NCBI RefSeq assembly: GCF_001730315.1
Contig: NZ_MIKC01000001.1
Span: 1 to 64,000, forward strand
Reading direction: 5' to 3'
From: Enterococcus ureilyticus
Lineage (GTDB): Bacteria; Bacillota; Bacilli; Lactobacillales; Enterococcaceae
DNA: 64,000 nucleotides
The notes under the pieces were generated by a model. It was not told the origin of the DNA, ran no database searches, and saw only the letters and a program-made list of their open reading frames with translations. Within the stretch, counting starts at the first letter, position 1, and every line of letters begins with the position of its first letter. Of this stretch, positions 10,528 to 19,540 are shown in pieces. The position numbers and the translations under genes were made by a program.

Positions 10528-11307
10528 CTACTTGCTGTTTTGGATAAAATGTTCTTGAATTTCAGTATATGCTTTTGGGGTGGCTGCTAAAAAATATTCG
10601 CGCTTGGAAAATGCTAAGGGTTTTCCTTCTATATTAGAATATCTAAAACCAAACTCATCCATTAAGACTAAGCCTGCGGCGTAGTCCCAAGGACTTAAAT
10701 TCGAAATATAGCCAATATGATTGCCTTTGAGCATCGCAATTAGTTCTACCCCGGCACAGCCGCTCACTCTAATCCCCATACTGGCGTGACCAATTTCTCC
10801 TGCAGAATGAATATTTTTTCCGTACATATAAGCATTCATTCCTAGTAACCCTTCAGATAAAGAAGCATCTTTTGGCCGCACCATCGGTTGATCATTAAGA
10901 AAAACACCCCGATTTTTACCGCCCCAATATAACTCCTCTTTCATTACATCATAAATAAAGCCAAGTTGACCGATTCCATCTTCAAAAACAGCTAGCATAA
11001 TACAAAAATTCTCTTGCTCAAGTACAAAATTCATCGTACCGTCGATTGGGTCAATGATCCAGACCCGGCCGTTTAAAGACTCAATCTTGTCAAAGCCTCT
11101 TTCTTCTGCTAAAATTCGATCATCTGGATAGTTTTGCTTAATTTTTTTAACAAGAAATGATTGCGTTTCTTCATCGATATTTGTGACTAAATCAGTTCGG
11201 CCTGACTTTTGTGAAACTCTAAGTTTCTGCGTTAGGCTTACTTGTATAAATCCAGCGGCTTCTTTAAGCCATTCTTTGATTTCAATAATCATTTTTTCTG
11301 AAGTCAC
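10528..11307 (-). CDS. Inositol monophosphatase family protein (SuhB-like)
   Basis: A soluble Mg2+-dependent phosphatase of the IMPase/FIG superfamily. The metal-binding motifs are LAEERG, WIIDPIDGTMNF and, near the C-terminus, SPWDYAAGLVLMDEFG. The real substrate in Bacillota is uncertain (inositol phosphate, NADP or fructose bisphosphate). I start it at GTG 11307, nine bases after AGGAG. An upstream TTG at 11316 lies too close to that site. It follows the UPF0223 gene with almost no gap, so the two form an operon. Confidence 0.85.
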   Translation of the reverse strand: MTSEKMIIEIKEWLKEAAGFIQVSLTQKLRVSQKSGRTDLVTNIDEETQSFLVKKIKQNYPDDRILAEERGFDKIESLNGRVWIIDPIDGTMNFVLEQENFCIMLAVFEDGIGQLGFIYDVMKEELYWGGKNRGVFLNDQPMVRPKDASLSEGLLGMNAYMYGKNIHSAGEIGHASMGIRVSGCAGVELIAMLKGNHIGYISNLSPWDYAAGLVLMDEFGFRYSNIEGKPLAFSKREYFLAATPKAYTEIQEHFIQNSK

Positions 11308-11308
11308 T

Positions 11309-11587
11309 TTAGACAACTCCTAGTTTTAATTTACCTGAGCCTTGTTTTTTGGCTTGCTGAACAGTGCGGTATAGTGAATAACCTGACGCCTTTTCGAACT
11401 CATTTCCTAAACGTTTTTCTTCCCCAATACTTTTCACTACCGTTTTAAACTCTTTATAGGTATTTAAAAAACGTACGGTATCGATTCCTGATTCGTATGC
11501 TTCTTCAACGGCAGACCACATATCGGTAACGATCACCATTTCATCTGTTGTCCAATCTAAATCCAACGGATACTGATACTCTTTCAT
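11309..11587 (-). CDS. UPF0223 (YktA-like) protein
   Basis: A 92-residue acidic cytoplasmic protein that begins MKEYQYPLDLDWTTDEMV, typical of the UPF0223 family found beside suhB in Bacillota. GAGGTGAAGAC precedes the ATG. It is the first gene of a two-gene unit with the IMPase. No biochemical function is established for the family. Confidence 0.85.
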   Translation of the reverse strand: MKEYQYPLDLDWTTDEMVIVTDMWSAVEEAYESGIDTVRFLNTYKEFKTVVKSIGEEKRLGNEFEKASGYSLYRTVQQAKKQGSGKLKLGVV

Positions 11588-11643
11588 GTCTTCACCTCAT
11601 TTAATTAGTTTATCATAGGTTAAGAATATTGTTCTATAAAACG

Positions 11644-12912
11644 TTATTCCTTATGTTCTTTTTGCCACTTATTCCAAATCGGTAAAAATAACACCCCTTT
11701 TTCTATCTCTACTTTTTGAGCAGAATAAATACCAGCATTTCCCGAGCACATATAGCTGATCAAACAAATCATAAAGAAAAATAAAGCTGCTTCACTACCA
11801 AATAATTCGATGCCCATAATGAAGCAGGCAATCGGTGTATTCGTCGCACCAGAAAATACACCAATAAAGCCTAATCCAGCTAAAAACGGAACAGACAGCT
11901 GAAGAATCACGGCTAAACTACTTCCCAGCGTTGCACCAATTTCAAATAGAGGCGTTACTTCCCCACCTTGAAAGCCTGCGCCTAATGATAACACCGTAAA
12001 AAAAAGTTTTCCAATAAAATCAAACCTATAGCTATCGCCATTAAAGGCATCCTTTAATAGCGGCAGGCTTAAGCCTAAATAACGTTGTGTTTGCAAAATA
12101 AATACGGCAGCTACTACAACTACTCCACCAATAAAATTACGTAAGACAACATTTTCAAACCAACGCGCATATATTTTCTTAAGCAACACAATTGAACGAC
12201 TAAAAAGCCAGCCAACTAAACCAAAACAAATGCCAGCCAACAGTAATTTAGCAAATAATGACAGGCTCCAATTTGGGATGGACCCCATATTATAATGTGT
12301 ATGTGTCACACCAAGTAACTCCGTTACACTATTAGCAAAAAAAGCGGCAAAGAAACTTGGAAAAAGCCCCTCTGATCTTAGTCGACCGACTATAAGCACT
12401 TCCAATCCGAAAATCGTACCTGCCAAAGGTGTGCCAAAAACAGAACTAAACCCAGCACTGATTCCACTAATGATCACGATTTCTCGTTCGATTTTGTCTA
12501 ATCGGAAGAGGCGACCAATTGCATTTGCAACTGTTCCACCCATCTGAACCGCTGTTCCTTCACGACCAACTGAACCACCGAACAAATGTGTCGTGATAGT
12601 CCCAAACAAGGTCAACGGAATCAAACGAAATGGAATATTTTCCTGCTCTCCATTGGCCTGCTCGATCACAAGATTATTACCTCGGATTGCGTTCTTCCCA
12701 TATTTTTTATATAAAAAAGCAAAAACAGCTCCACTAATCGGTAATAAAAAGAGCAACCATGAGTGTTCCAATCTAATTCGTGTCACAGCGTCCAAACTTT
12801 TTAGAAAAAAAGCAGAGAGCACTCCCATGACTAATCCAATCAATGAAGTAATCAACAGCCATTTGATCATATAAATGCTGATTTTCACTGGCCTATTTAG
12901 TTTACTCTCCAT
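11644..12912 (-). CDS. CLC-type antiporter, probably the fluoride/proton CLC-F class
   Basis: A 422-residue polytopic CLC-family protein. In place of the canonical GSGIP chloride motif it has RGNNLV at 77-82. The gating glutamate is Glu118 in GREGT, helix N reads GGEVTP with Glu318, and Tyr396 lies in GIYSAQK. From memory, Glu118, Glu318 and Tyr396 are the numbered key residues of the Enterococcus casseliflavus CLC-F fluoride/proton antiporter, and GNNL and GEVTP are hallmarks of that class. A function in fluoride export is therefore likely. I saw no fluoride riboswitch upstream. AAGGAG supports the ATG start. Confidence 0.85.
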   Translation of the reverse strand: MESKLNRPVKISIYMIKWLLITSLIGLVMGVLSAFFLKSLDAVTRIRLEHSWLLFLLPISGAVFAFLYKKYGKNAIRGNNLVIEQANGEQENIPFRLIPLTLFGTITTHLFGGSVGREGTAVQMGGTVANAIGRLFRLDKIEREIVIISGISAGFSSVFGTPLAGTIFGLEVLIVGRLRSEGLFPSFFAAFFANSVTELLGVTHTHYNMGSIPNWSLSLFAKLLLAGICFGLVGWLFSRSIVLLKKIYARWFENVVLRNFIGGVVVVAAVFILQTQRYLGLSLPLLKDAFNGDSYRFDFIGKLFFTVLSLGAGFQGGEVTPLFEIGATLGSSLAVILQLSVPFLAGLGFIGVFSGATNTPIACFIMGIELFGSEAALFFFMICLISYMCSGNAGIYSAQKVEIEKGVLFLPIWNKWQKEHKE

Positions 12913-13171
12913 TTAGTCAACTCCTTATAAACATCTCAACTATTCCATAATACCACTTCTCAAAACCATGTTGCTCCATTATATCAATTTTTCCTAAAAG
13001 AAACGAGAAATAAAAATAATTCTATCGTAGTAAAGCACTTGCAAAACCCTAATATTGTGCTACTATAAATAGGAAATTTTTATTATAATTGCTCTATTTA
13101 TTCCATTTGACGTTAAATTTTAGAGAAAATCTGCCTATCGATTATTCTCTCCTAATCAAAGGATGTTTTCA

Positions 13172-14539
13172 TTGAAAGAATTAACACATGGCAATCCCGC
13201 AAAATTGATTTTTTTCTTTACGATCCCTTTATTAATCGGCAATATTTTTCAACAATTTTATAATATGGCTGATATGATCATCGTTGGACAAACTTTAGGA
13301 AAGGATGCACTAGCAGCTGTTGGTTCTACTGGAAGTATTACCTTTTTAATCATTGGTTTTGCTCAAGGTTTGACGGCTGGTCTTTCGATTCTAACATCCC
13401 AACGCTTTGGTGGACAAGATTATCGTGGTGTCAAGAAAAGTTTTGCGACAGGCATTCTCATCAGTGGTGGTGTGACGATTATCTTAACGGCCGTAAGCTT
13501 ATTATTTGTTCGTCCGATGTTGAAACTTATGCAAACACCACCAGAAATCATTGACGATGCTCAGACGTTTATCTCAATTATCTTTATCGGTATTTTTGCA
13601 GCTATGGCTTTTAATCTGTTATCCAATGTCATCCGCGCACTAGGAGATAGTCGGACGCCTTTGTTGTTTTTGATCATTGCAAGTATTATCAATGTTGTAC
13701 TTGATTTAATTTTGATCATCAACTTTCATATGGGGGTTGCCGGAGCTGGTATTGCGACTGTTACAGCGCAAATCGTATCCAGTCTATTGTGTGTGATATA
13801 CATTCGCTTAAAGATTCCTAATCTTCAATTGTGTAAAAAAGATTTTTTAATTGATAAAGATGAATTTCGTGTCCATCTTAATATCGCACTGCCCATGGCC
13901 TTTCAATCGTCAATTATTGCAATTGGTGCGATTATCTTACAAGCGGCTTTAAATAGTTTGGGAACGGATGTTGTTGCGGCGCAAGCGGCTTCTGGAAAAA
14001 TTGAACAGTTTGCAACACAACCTATGATGTCCTTTGGGATTGCTATGGCAACTTTTACTGCTCAAAATTATGGGGCAAAAAAATACAAACGAATTCTTCA
14101 AGGTGTAAATCAATGTCTTGGGATGAGCATTGGTTTTAGCTTATTAGCCGGAGGAATCGTGATTCTTTTTGGTCAGAATCTGGTTACTCTTTTCGTTAGT
14201 GGAAAAGAAACGGAAGTGCTTAATTTGTCTCAAACTTACTTTAATGTGAACGGTAGTATGTACTGGTTATTAGCAATCTTATTTATTTTGCGTTATACCT
14301 TGCAAGGTCTTGGTCAAAGTATGATTCCAACACTCGCTGGAATCATGGAATTGATCATGCGTTCATTTGCGGCAATTATTTTGACCGCTTCTTTAGGATT
14401 TGTCGGTGCTGCATTGGCTTCACCACTTGCTTGGGCTGGTTCTGTTATCGTTTTATTGGCTTCTTATTTTAAGTCAATCAAGCGATTGAAAAAATTAGAG
14501 CACGAACAGATAATTGAAACACAACAACTTTCCCATTAA
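13172..14539 (+). CDS. MATE family efflux transporter
   Basis: A membrane protein of about 455 residues with twelve predicted hydrophobic segments in the MATE/NorM fold, starting KELTHGNPAKLIFFFTIPLL and carrying the family stretch QQFYNMADMIIVGQ. It should export cationic compounds using an ion gradient, but the substrate cannot be read. An ATG at 13163 lies inside the Shine-Dalgarno sequence AAAGGATG, so TTG 13172, spaced correctly after it, is the likelier start. It is monocistronic, ending in a bidirectional terminator. Confidence 0.88.
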   Translation: MKELTHGNPAKLIFFFTIPLLIGNIFQQFYNMADMIIVGQTLGKDALAAVGSTGSITFLIIGFAQGLTAGLSILTSQRFGGQDYRGVKKSFATGILISGGVTIILTAVSLLFVRPMLKLMQTPPEIIDDAQTFISIIFIGIFAAMAFNLLSNVIRALGDSRTPLLFLIIASIINVVLDLILIINFHMGVAGAGIATVTAQIVSSLLCVIYIRLKIPNLQLCKKDFLIDKDEFRVHLNIALPMAFQSSIIAIGAIILQAALNSLGTDVVAAQAASGKIEQFATQPMMSFGIAMATFTAQNYGAKKYKRILQGVNQCLGMSIGFSLLAGGIVILFGQNLVTLFVSGKETEVLNLSQTYFNVNGSMYWLLAILFILRYTLQGLGQSMIPTLAGIMELIMRSFAAIILTASLGFVGAALASPLAWAGSVIVLLASYFKSIKRLKKLEHEQIIETQQLSH

Positions 14540-14550
14540 CTTAAATACAA

Positions 14551-14589
14551 AAAAACGACCGATTTTCAAAAAGAAAATCGATCGTTTTT
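14551..14589. terminator. Bidirectional terminator between MATE and HD genes
   Basis: A 17-bp stem with one mismatch (14551..14567 with 14573..14589) has an A-run on the left and a T-run on the right, and serves both convergent genes. Confidence 0.85.
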
Positions 14590-15093
14590 TTATACAGATT
14601 GTTTTCTTGGAAAATATTGACGCCATTTTGCTTTCACCGAATTCGTCATCGGTTCAGATGCTTCTTTAACGGCACAATATTTGTCAACCATTGTCACAAT
14701 ATAGCTTTCTTTGTATTTGGGCGGAGCAATTGTTGCACCCCACATATGTTTAATGATAATATCACGTTCTAAGTCTGAAAGTTCTGTTAGTTTTTCAGCA
14801 TTTTTCACAGCAATTCTCGGATGCATATACGCATGCGACCCTTCATCGAATTTCGTTGTCCGCCAATCGTAATAGAATAAATCATGTAAAAGCCCAGCAC
14901 GAGCCGTTGCTCTAGCATCACCATTCCACTTTTTAGCTAACTTATAACTAAAGTAAGAAACGCTGATTGAATGATCTAAACGAGTTGAGTGAACATGCTG
15001 TGTATAGTTACCTAAACGCTGTACTTCTTCGGTTTCCAACAAATCTTCCACATAAGACATATATTCTTGATCTTCACGCCATTTTTCAGTCAT
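14590..15093 (-). CDS. HD-domain phosphohydrolase
   Basis: A small HD-superfamily protein of 167 residues. The metal-binding signature appears as H...LLHDLFYYDW (the HD pair), then IIKHMW and VDKYCAVKE. Such proteins usually hydrolyse nucleotides or other phosphoesters. The substrate is unknown. The ATG at 15093 follows AAAAGGTGG by 11 bases. A GTG five codons earlier overlaps that site and is less likely. Confidence 0.8.
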   Translation of the reverse strand: MTEKWREDQEYMSYVEDLLETEEVQRLGNYTQHVHSTRLDHSISVSYFSYKLAKKWNGDARATARAGLLHDLFYYDWRTTKFDEGSHAYMHPRIAVKNAEKLTELSDLERDIIIKHMWGATIAPPKYKESYIVTMVDKYCAVKEASEPMTNSVKAKWRQYFPRKQSV

Positions 15094-15277
15094 TAATTCT
15101 GGTTCCACCTTTTTAGAGACTTAATGTTTGTTAGTGTTTATTTTGAGAAAAGTCTTTTTTTTGAACTTGAAGAAAGTATAGCACCTTGATTTTATAAATA
15201 CTAGGATTTTTAAATTCCGTAACTAAACTTTAATATTTGCTTTATAAATGACGAATAGACTGTTCCGTTCTTCATTG

Positions 15278-16237
15278 CTATTTTTCATTTTGATGCTTAG
15301 CAAATTCTGCTTTAATCTCTATGAATGTTTGAAATACTTGTAAAAACTGAAATAACTGTGCTCGATTTTCAAACTCATCTCTTGTTTTAGGTAGTTCTTT
15401 GTTGCGATAAATTTCATACACTTGTGTGATTTTATCTAAGATATCATTACCATCGTTATTTTCAGCAAATGTTTCAGCAGTATATTGCAATAGTTCTTGA
15501 ATATTGCCTACTTGTTCTGGTTCAACGGTAATATTTTCTAAAATTCGCAGCATATCTTTTAAACGATTGCTTTGTAGTCGTCTCATGGTAAAGTATTCAA
15601 TATAGTAGTGATTAGATGCAATCAATTGGTTTTCCGCATGATTTTTTGCCCAATTTTCTCCTGTTTGAATAAACGCTTTTAAATCATCACATTTTTCAAA
15701 CAGATTGCGCTCTTTACCATGCTGATTTAGATAGGCAGCCATATTGTTTAAAATTTTACGAAACATGGTTTCAATGACTTCTTGATCTTCTTTTAAACGC
15801 TTTTCAGTATCCGGCATATAAAGATTCATCAATAAAGCAAAACCAACTCCGATCGCCATCAATAAAAACTCATTGCCAATGATCGACCAAGATAAATCCT
15901 TTTCTACTAAATACTGGGTCACTAAAACTGAACTTACAACGATCCCGTCTGAAAGCTTGAAGTAAACGGCTCCAGGGATAAATAACAGTAAGTAAACCCC
16001 AAATGCAATCGCATTAAAACCTAAAATCGAAAAACAAAGAAACGCAATAATTGTAGCCAAAGCTAAAGAAAGCAGACGATAAAATCCTGTTAATAAAGAA
16101 GTTTTTTTTGTATTTGTCACACTCAATACAGAAATGATTCCCGCTGAAGCAGGGTATAATAACCCCAAGCTACTTGCCACGATCATGGACAACGTCGCAC
16201 TTACCGCGGTTTTTACTGTTCGTAATCCAATTTTCAT
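15278..16237 (-). CDS. Aromatic-acid-exporter-like membrane protein (ArAE family)
   Basis: A 319-residue protein with an N-terminal half of about four to six hydrophobic segments (to residue 145) and a C-terminal cytoplasmic helical domain, the layout of the Bacillota ArAE_1/DUF939 family (YqjA-like). It starts MKIGLRTVKTAVSATLSM. ATG 16237 is chosen because GAGGAG lies just ahead, whereas the longer frame adds 24 unsupported residues. It is divergent from a second, shorter member with the related start GPFRLGMRTLKTALAVM. Confidence 0.82.
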   Translation of the reverse strand: MKIGLRTVKTAVSATLSMIVASSLGLLYPASAGIISVLSVTNTKKTSLLTGFYRLLSLALATIIAFLCFSILGFNAIAFGVYLLLFIPGAVYFKLSDGIVVSSVLVTQYLVEKDLSWSIIGNEFLLMAIGVGFALLMNLYMPDTEKRLKEDQEVIETMFRKILNNMAAYLNQHGKERNLFEKCDDLKAFIQTGENWAKNHAENQLIASNHYYIEYFTMRRLQSNRLKDMLRILENITVEPEQVGNIQELLQYTAETFAENNDGNDILDKITQVYEIYRNKELPKTRDEFENRAQLFQFLQVFQTFIEIKAEFAKHQNEK

Positions 16238-16353
16238 TTGTTTGCTCCTCATAAAATGTTTAATTCTTTGTATTAATACTAGTAATTTTACCTCTATTTC
16301 GGTTATCATGAAATAGAAAACTGATTAAATCTTGATTATAGGAGAGAAAGCTC

Positions 16354-16962
16354 ATGGAAGTCGGTCCTTTTCGTTTGGGTATGCGGACATTGAAAACGGC
16401 ATTAGCTGTTATGATATGTATTATTTTATTTAAAGTATTGGATAGAGGGGCACCGATGATTGCAGCTCTAGCCGCTGTTTTTTCGCTTCGGCAAGATTTA
16501 ACAACTAGTCTGACTTTTGGTAAATCCAGGATTCTAGGAAATACCCTAGGTGGCGGTTTAGCTATTGTGTATTTTTTAGTGAAGGATCTTTTTTCTAATG
16601 ATTTTATGGTAGAATTATTTTTTCTGCCTTTTTTGGTGATAATCGTGATCGTCGTCTCTGATGGTATGAACAATAATTCTGGAATCATTTCTGCGATTGC
16701 AACATTGTTATTGATTTCTTTAAGTATACCACAGGGTGAGTCCTTTTATTTTGCTCTATCTAGAGTGATCGATACGTTCATTGGTACGTTTATTGGTATT
16801 GGCCTAAATTTCTTTTTCAAACCAAAACCAATCGAAGAAAAACATGAAATCGAGGAAGATCTTGCTGAGCTGGCAAAGAAGGAAAAAGAATTAGAAGAGC
16901 TTAAAAAGAAAGTCCAGGAACGTGTTAAAGTCGAAAAAAAAACTGATGGAAATAAAAAATAG
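16354..16962 (+). CDS. FUSC/ArAE-like membrane protein
   Basis: A 202-residue protein with an N-terminal block of hydrophobic helices (about 10-145) and a charged coiled-coil tail (about 155-202, rich in Lys and Glu). The N-terminal RLGMRTLKTALAVMI is closely similar to the start of the divergently transcribed protein ending at 16237, so the two are paralogs. AGGAGAG precedes the ATG. A role in export of aromatic or amphipathic compounds is inferred from the family only. Confidence 0.8.
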   Translation: MEVGPFRLGMRTLKTALAVMICIILFKVLDRGAPMIAALAAVFSLRQDLTTSLTFGKSRILGNTLGGGLAIVYFLVKDLFSNDFMVELFFLPFLVIIVIVVSDGMNNNSGIISAIATLLLISLSIPQGESFYFALSRVIDTFIGTFIGIGLNFFFKPKPIEEKHEIEEDLAELAKKEKELEELKKKVQERVKVEKKTDGNKK

Positions 16963-16966
16963 AAAA

Positions 16967-17199
16967 AGCGAGTCTGGGACATAACTCTACGAGTTATCTC
17001 TCAGACTCAAGGAATTCGTATAAACGGTGGGAGCAGAAGCAATCACTACGCTTCGCTTCGATCACATCAAATTCTAAGTGCTAAAGCACTAAGATTTGAA
17101 GGCTTCGGAAATAAGTTGAAATTCACAAAAATTTGAAGAGCAATTTTCGTGAATTCCTTCTTATTTCTCGGGATTAAACACTCCTGTCCCAACCTCGCT
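16967..17199 (+). repeat. Full-length copy of a MITE-like intergenic repeat
   Basis: This 233-base element has imperfect 15-base terminal inverted repeats: AGCGAGTCTGGGACA (16967..16981) and TGTCCCAACCTCGCT (17185..17199). Inside are a hairpin with core ATAACTCTACGAGTTAT and a second palindrome around AGTGCTAAAGCACT. Closely related sequence is present at 31296..31543, in reverse at 19263..19330, and as a hairpin at 6341. It fills the gap between two convergent genes. It resembles the EFAR elements described in E. faecalis, but identity needs a sequence comparison. Confidence 0.75.
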
Positions 17200-17204
17200 T
17201 TTTA

Positions 17205-18683
17205 TTATTCTTTTTCGCTAGATGAATCTTCGCCATAGAAATTCACATTGCTGTTCGTTCCTTTTTTAGAGAAGTTTTCAATCAATTCTTTCACATCTAA
17301 GCCGGTTGTTTCTTTTAAAGTTTCTTGTGTTCCCGCTAATAAATTCGTTGCGTAATTGGTAATGCGGTTCGCTCCTGCATTTTCACCGCCGCCTCCTGTA
17401 TCGACAACAGAGATTTTATCAATGTTGCTAAGTGGTTGGGCAGCTTCTTTCATCAATTGCGGTAACATTTCCATCACCATGCTTAAGACAGCCGCTTCGC
17501 CATATTCCTTGAAGGCGTCCGCAATTTTTTGTTTCGCTTCCGCTTCTGCTGCACCGCGAGCTAAAATTGATTCAGCTTCGGCTTGACCTGCTAGTCGAGT
17601 TTGGTTTGCTTCCGCTTCTGCTAAGGATTCCACACGGAAACGTTCGGCTTCGGCTTCGGCTACTTCGCGAGCTTTTTGTGCTAACGCTTCTTGTTCTTTC
17701 GCATAACGATCAGCATCGGCTTTTTTCTTCACTTCCGAATCGTATTGTTTCTCACGACGAACGATTTCTTTTTCTTCTAATTCAATTTGTTTTTGACGCT
17801 CGATGACTTTAACTTCCATCTCTTGGGCAATAACTTCTTGTTGGGCTTTAGCCGTTTCTAGATTGTAAGCTTGGTCGGCTTTGGCTTTAGCGATATCTTG
17901 CGCTTCTTTATACGTAGCCAACTTCAATTCTTTTTCTTTAGACGCTTCAGCAATTTCTGTTTGACGTTGTAATTCAGCTTGTTGCGATTCTTTTTCTGCT
18001 TCAGCTTTCTTGATACGTGTTTCCTTCCAAGCCTCGGCTTCAGCAATATCTGCATCACGTTTTACTTGTGCAATTCTAGGTTTACCTAAAGAATCCAAAT
18101 AACCATTTTTATCGCGAACTTCTTTGATAGTGAACGATACGATGATCAAACCCATTTTCGCTAAATCTACACTAGCAACTTCTTGGACGCTTTGGCTAAA
18201 TTTATCACGATTTTGATAAATTTCTTCTACAGTCATTGAACCTAAGATCGAACGTAAATGACCCTCTAGTACTTCACGGGCCTCATTCTCCAATTCTTCA
18301 CGTGTTTTACCTAAGAATTGTTCTGCAGCTGTTGCTATTTCTTCTACTGAAGAACCGATTTTAATGATCGATGTTCCATCACACATTACAGGAACCCCTT
18401 GTTCTGTGTACACCTCGGGAGTTGATACATCCAACTTACTTGATAGTAGGCTGATCCGGTTTGATCGCTGGAAAACAGGAAGTACAAAAGCCCCTCCGCC
18501 ACGAACAATCTTAATTTTATTACCACTCTCATCTGCATGAACATTTTTACTGCCTAAGTAACTCCCACTAATAATCAATGCTTCATCTGGTTTAGCTGTT
18601 TGATATTTTGAAATAAAAACGATCAATAACATCAATAAGATAAATACAACCAGAGCAATTGGTCCCAAAATTCCTAACTCCAT
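17205..18683 (-). CDS. floT: Flotillin family protein
   Basis: A 492-residue membrane scaffold protein. An N-terminal hydrophobic anchor (about 5-25) is followed by the SPFH/band-7 domain (about 30-190). A long Ala/Glu-rich coiled coil with repeated EAEA-type heptads follows (about 200-400), and then a C-terminal oligomerisation region. Bacterial flotillins organise membrane microdomains and membrane fluidity. It is co-transcribed with the NfeD-like gene 20 bases upstream, the same pairing as yuaF-floT of Bacillus. Confidence 0.9.
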   Translation of the reverse strand: MELGILGPIALVVFILLMLLIVFISKYQTAKPDEALIISGSYLGSKNVHADESGNKIKIVRGGGAFVLPVFQRSNRISLLSSKLDVSTPEVYTEQGVPVMCDGTSIIKIGSSVEEIATAAEQFLGKTREELENEAREVLEGHLRSILGSMTVEEIYQNRDKFSQSVQEVASVDLAKMGLIIVSFTIKEVRDKNGYLDSLGKPRIAQVKRDADIAEAEAWKETRIKKAEAEKESQQAELQRQTEIAEASKEKELKLATYKEAQDIAKAKADQAYNLETAKAQQEVIAQEMEVKVIERQKQIELEEKEIVRREKQYDSEVKKKADADRYAKEQEALAQKAREVAEAEAERFRVESLAEAEANQTRLAGQAEAESILARGAAEAEAKQKIADAFKEYGEAAVLSMVMEMLPQLMKEAAQPLSNIDKISVVDTGGGGENAGANRITNYATNLLAGTQETLKETTGLDVKELIENFSKKGTNSNVNFYGEDSSSEKE

Positions 18684-18703
18684 TCTCTTCTACCCCTTCT
18701 TTT

Positions 18704-19228
18704 TTATAATTGTAAACTTCCCTTGTAAGGAACCACATAACACACACGCTCTCTGATTTCGATGATCAGCACTTGTCCCCCTTGTTCAATCGGTTGATCT
18801 TGAGCCGAATAGAAAGCCGCTGGTCGACTTATCGAACCTGTGACACTCTTTAATTGAATCTCACCCATTCCACCAACTGGAATCGGAGTGATAACAGTTG
18901 CTGTATTGCCTTCCATATCTTTTTCAGAAATCGAAATTGTTGCTTCGGCATTTTTCATCGGCATCAGCACATAAAAATTCAAGAAAAAAACTAGTATTGA
19001 AGCAATCACACCACTTGCTAAAAATAATAGCAAATGATCCCACTCAAACAATCGTTCTCCTAGATAACCAAATAGCGAAGTAAAAGCCAACCAAGGAATC
19101 AACAACATAGGATCGATTGGTCCATCAAAATCAAATATATCTCCAAAAATGACAAGTAAAACAGCAATTACAGCACAAACAATCAAAACATAAAGATAAA
19201 TCGTTTCAATTGGAATACCTTGGATCAT
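18704..19228 (-). CDS. NfeD-like membrane protein (YuaF-type)
   Basis: A 174-residue protein with about three N-terminal membrane segments and a C-terminal OB-fold-like NfeD domain (about 100-174, with GEIQLKSVTGSISRPA and VLIIEIRERVCYVVPY). Such proteins partner flotillins. ATG 19228 is preferred because AAAGGAAGTGAG lies directly ahead. The upstream in-frame ATG would place the first six codons over that site. It is the first gene of the operon with floT. Confidence 0.85.
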   Translation of the reverse strand: MIQGIPIETIYLYVLIVCAVIAVLLVIFGDIFDFDGPIDPMLLIPWLAFTSLFGYLGERLFEWDHLLLFLASGVIASILVFFLNFYVLMPMKNAEATISISEKDMEGNTATVITPIPVGGMGEIQLKSVTGSISRPAAFYSAQDQPIEQGGQVLIIEIRERVCYVVPYKGSLQL

Positions 19229-19262
19229 GTTCTCACTTCCTTTCACTTATAGGTCCGTCCTT

Positions 19263-19330
19263 CAACTCTTAGTGCTTTAGCACTTAGAATTTGTTACGAT
19301 CGAAACATTCGTGTAGCGTTCGCTATTTCT
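19263..19330 (-). repeat. Partial reverse copy of the intergenic repeat
   Basis: The palindromic stretch CTTAGTGCTTTAGCACTTAG and the following AATTTG...GATCGAA match the reverse complement of the middle of the element at 16967..17199, while the terminal hairpins are missing. It lies upstream of the nfeD-floT operon in a 300-base gap that otherwise holds no gene. Confidence 0.65.
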
Positions 19331-19482
19331 ACATCACTTTGTATCTAGATTTAGTGTCACTTCCCAACTTATTCCACTATCTCCCGAATTTTTTTTGAAC
19401 GTACTTATATTTTACCAATACTTTGTACAAAATGACAGCAAATCTTAAAATATTAACCGAATGATAGCTCTGTTCTCGCAAA

Positions 19483-19531
19483 AAAATAAAACGAAACAGC
19501 CACAAAGTAAAAGGCTTGTTCGTTTTATTTT
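19483..19531. terminator. Terminator of the ABC transporter operon
   Basis: A 19-bp stem with one mismatch, from AAAATAAAACGAAACAGCC to its near-complement ending in GTTTTATTTT, lies just downstream of the permease stop codon. The A-rich and T-rich flanks allow action in both directions. Confidence 0.75.
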
Positions 19532-19540
19532 TCAAACTAT

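Noticed and set aside
12913-13160. Possible fluoride or guanidine riboswitch in the gap between the CLC-F and MATE genes
   Set aside because: Neither strand shows the conserved riboswitch motifs that I know; only weak hairpins are present.
16260-16688. 142-codon open frame opposite the FUSC-like gene
   Set aside because: It overlaps a well-supported membrane protein gene antisense and the divergent start region, with a Shine-Dalgarno site missing.
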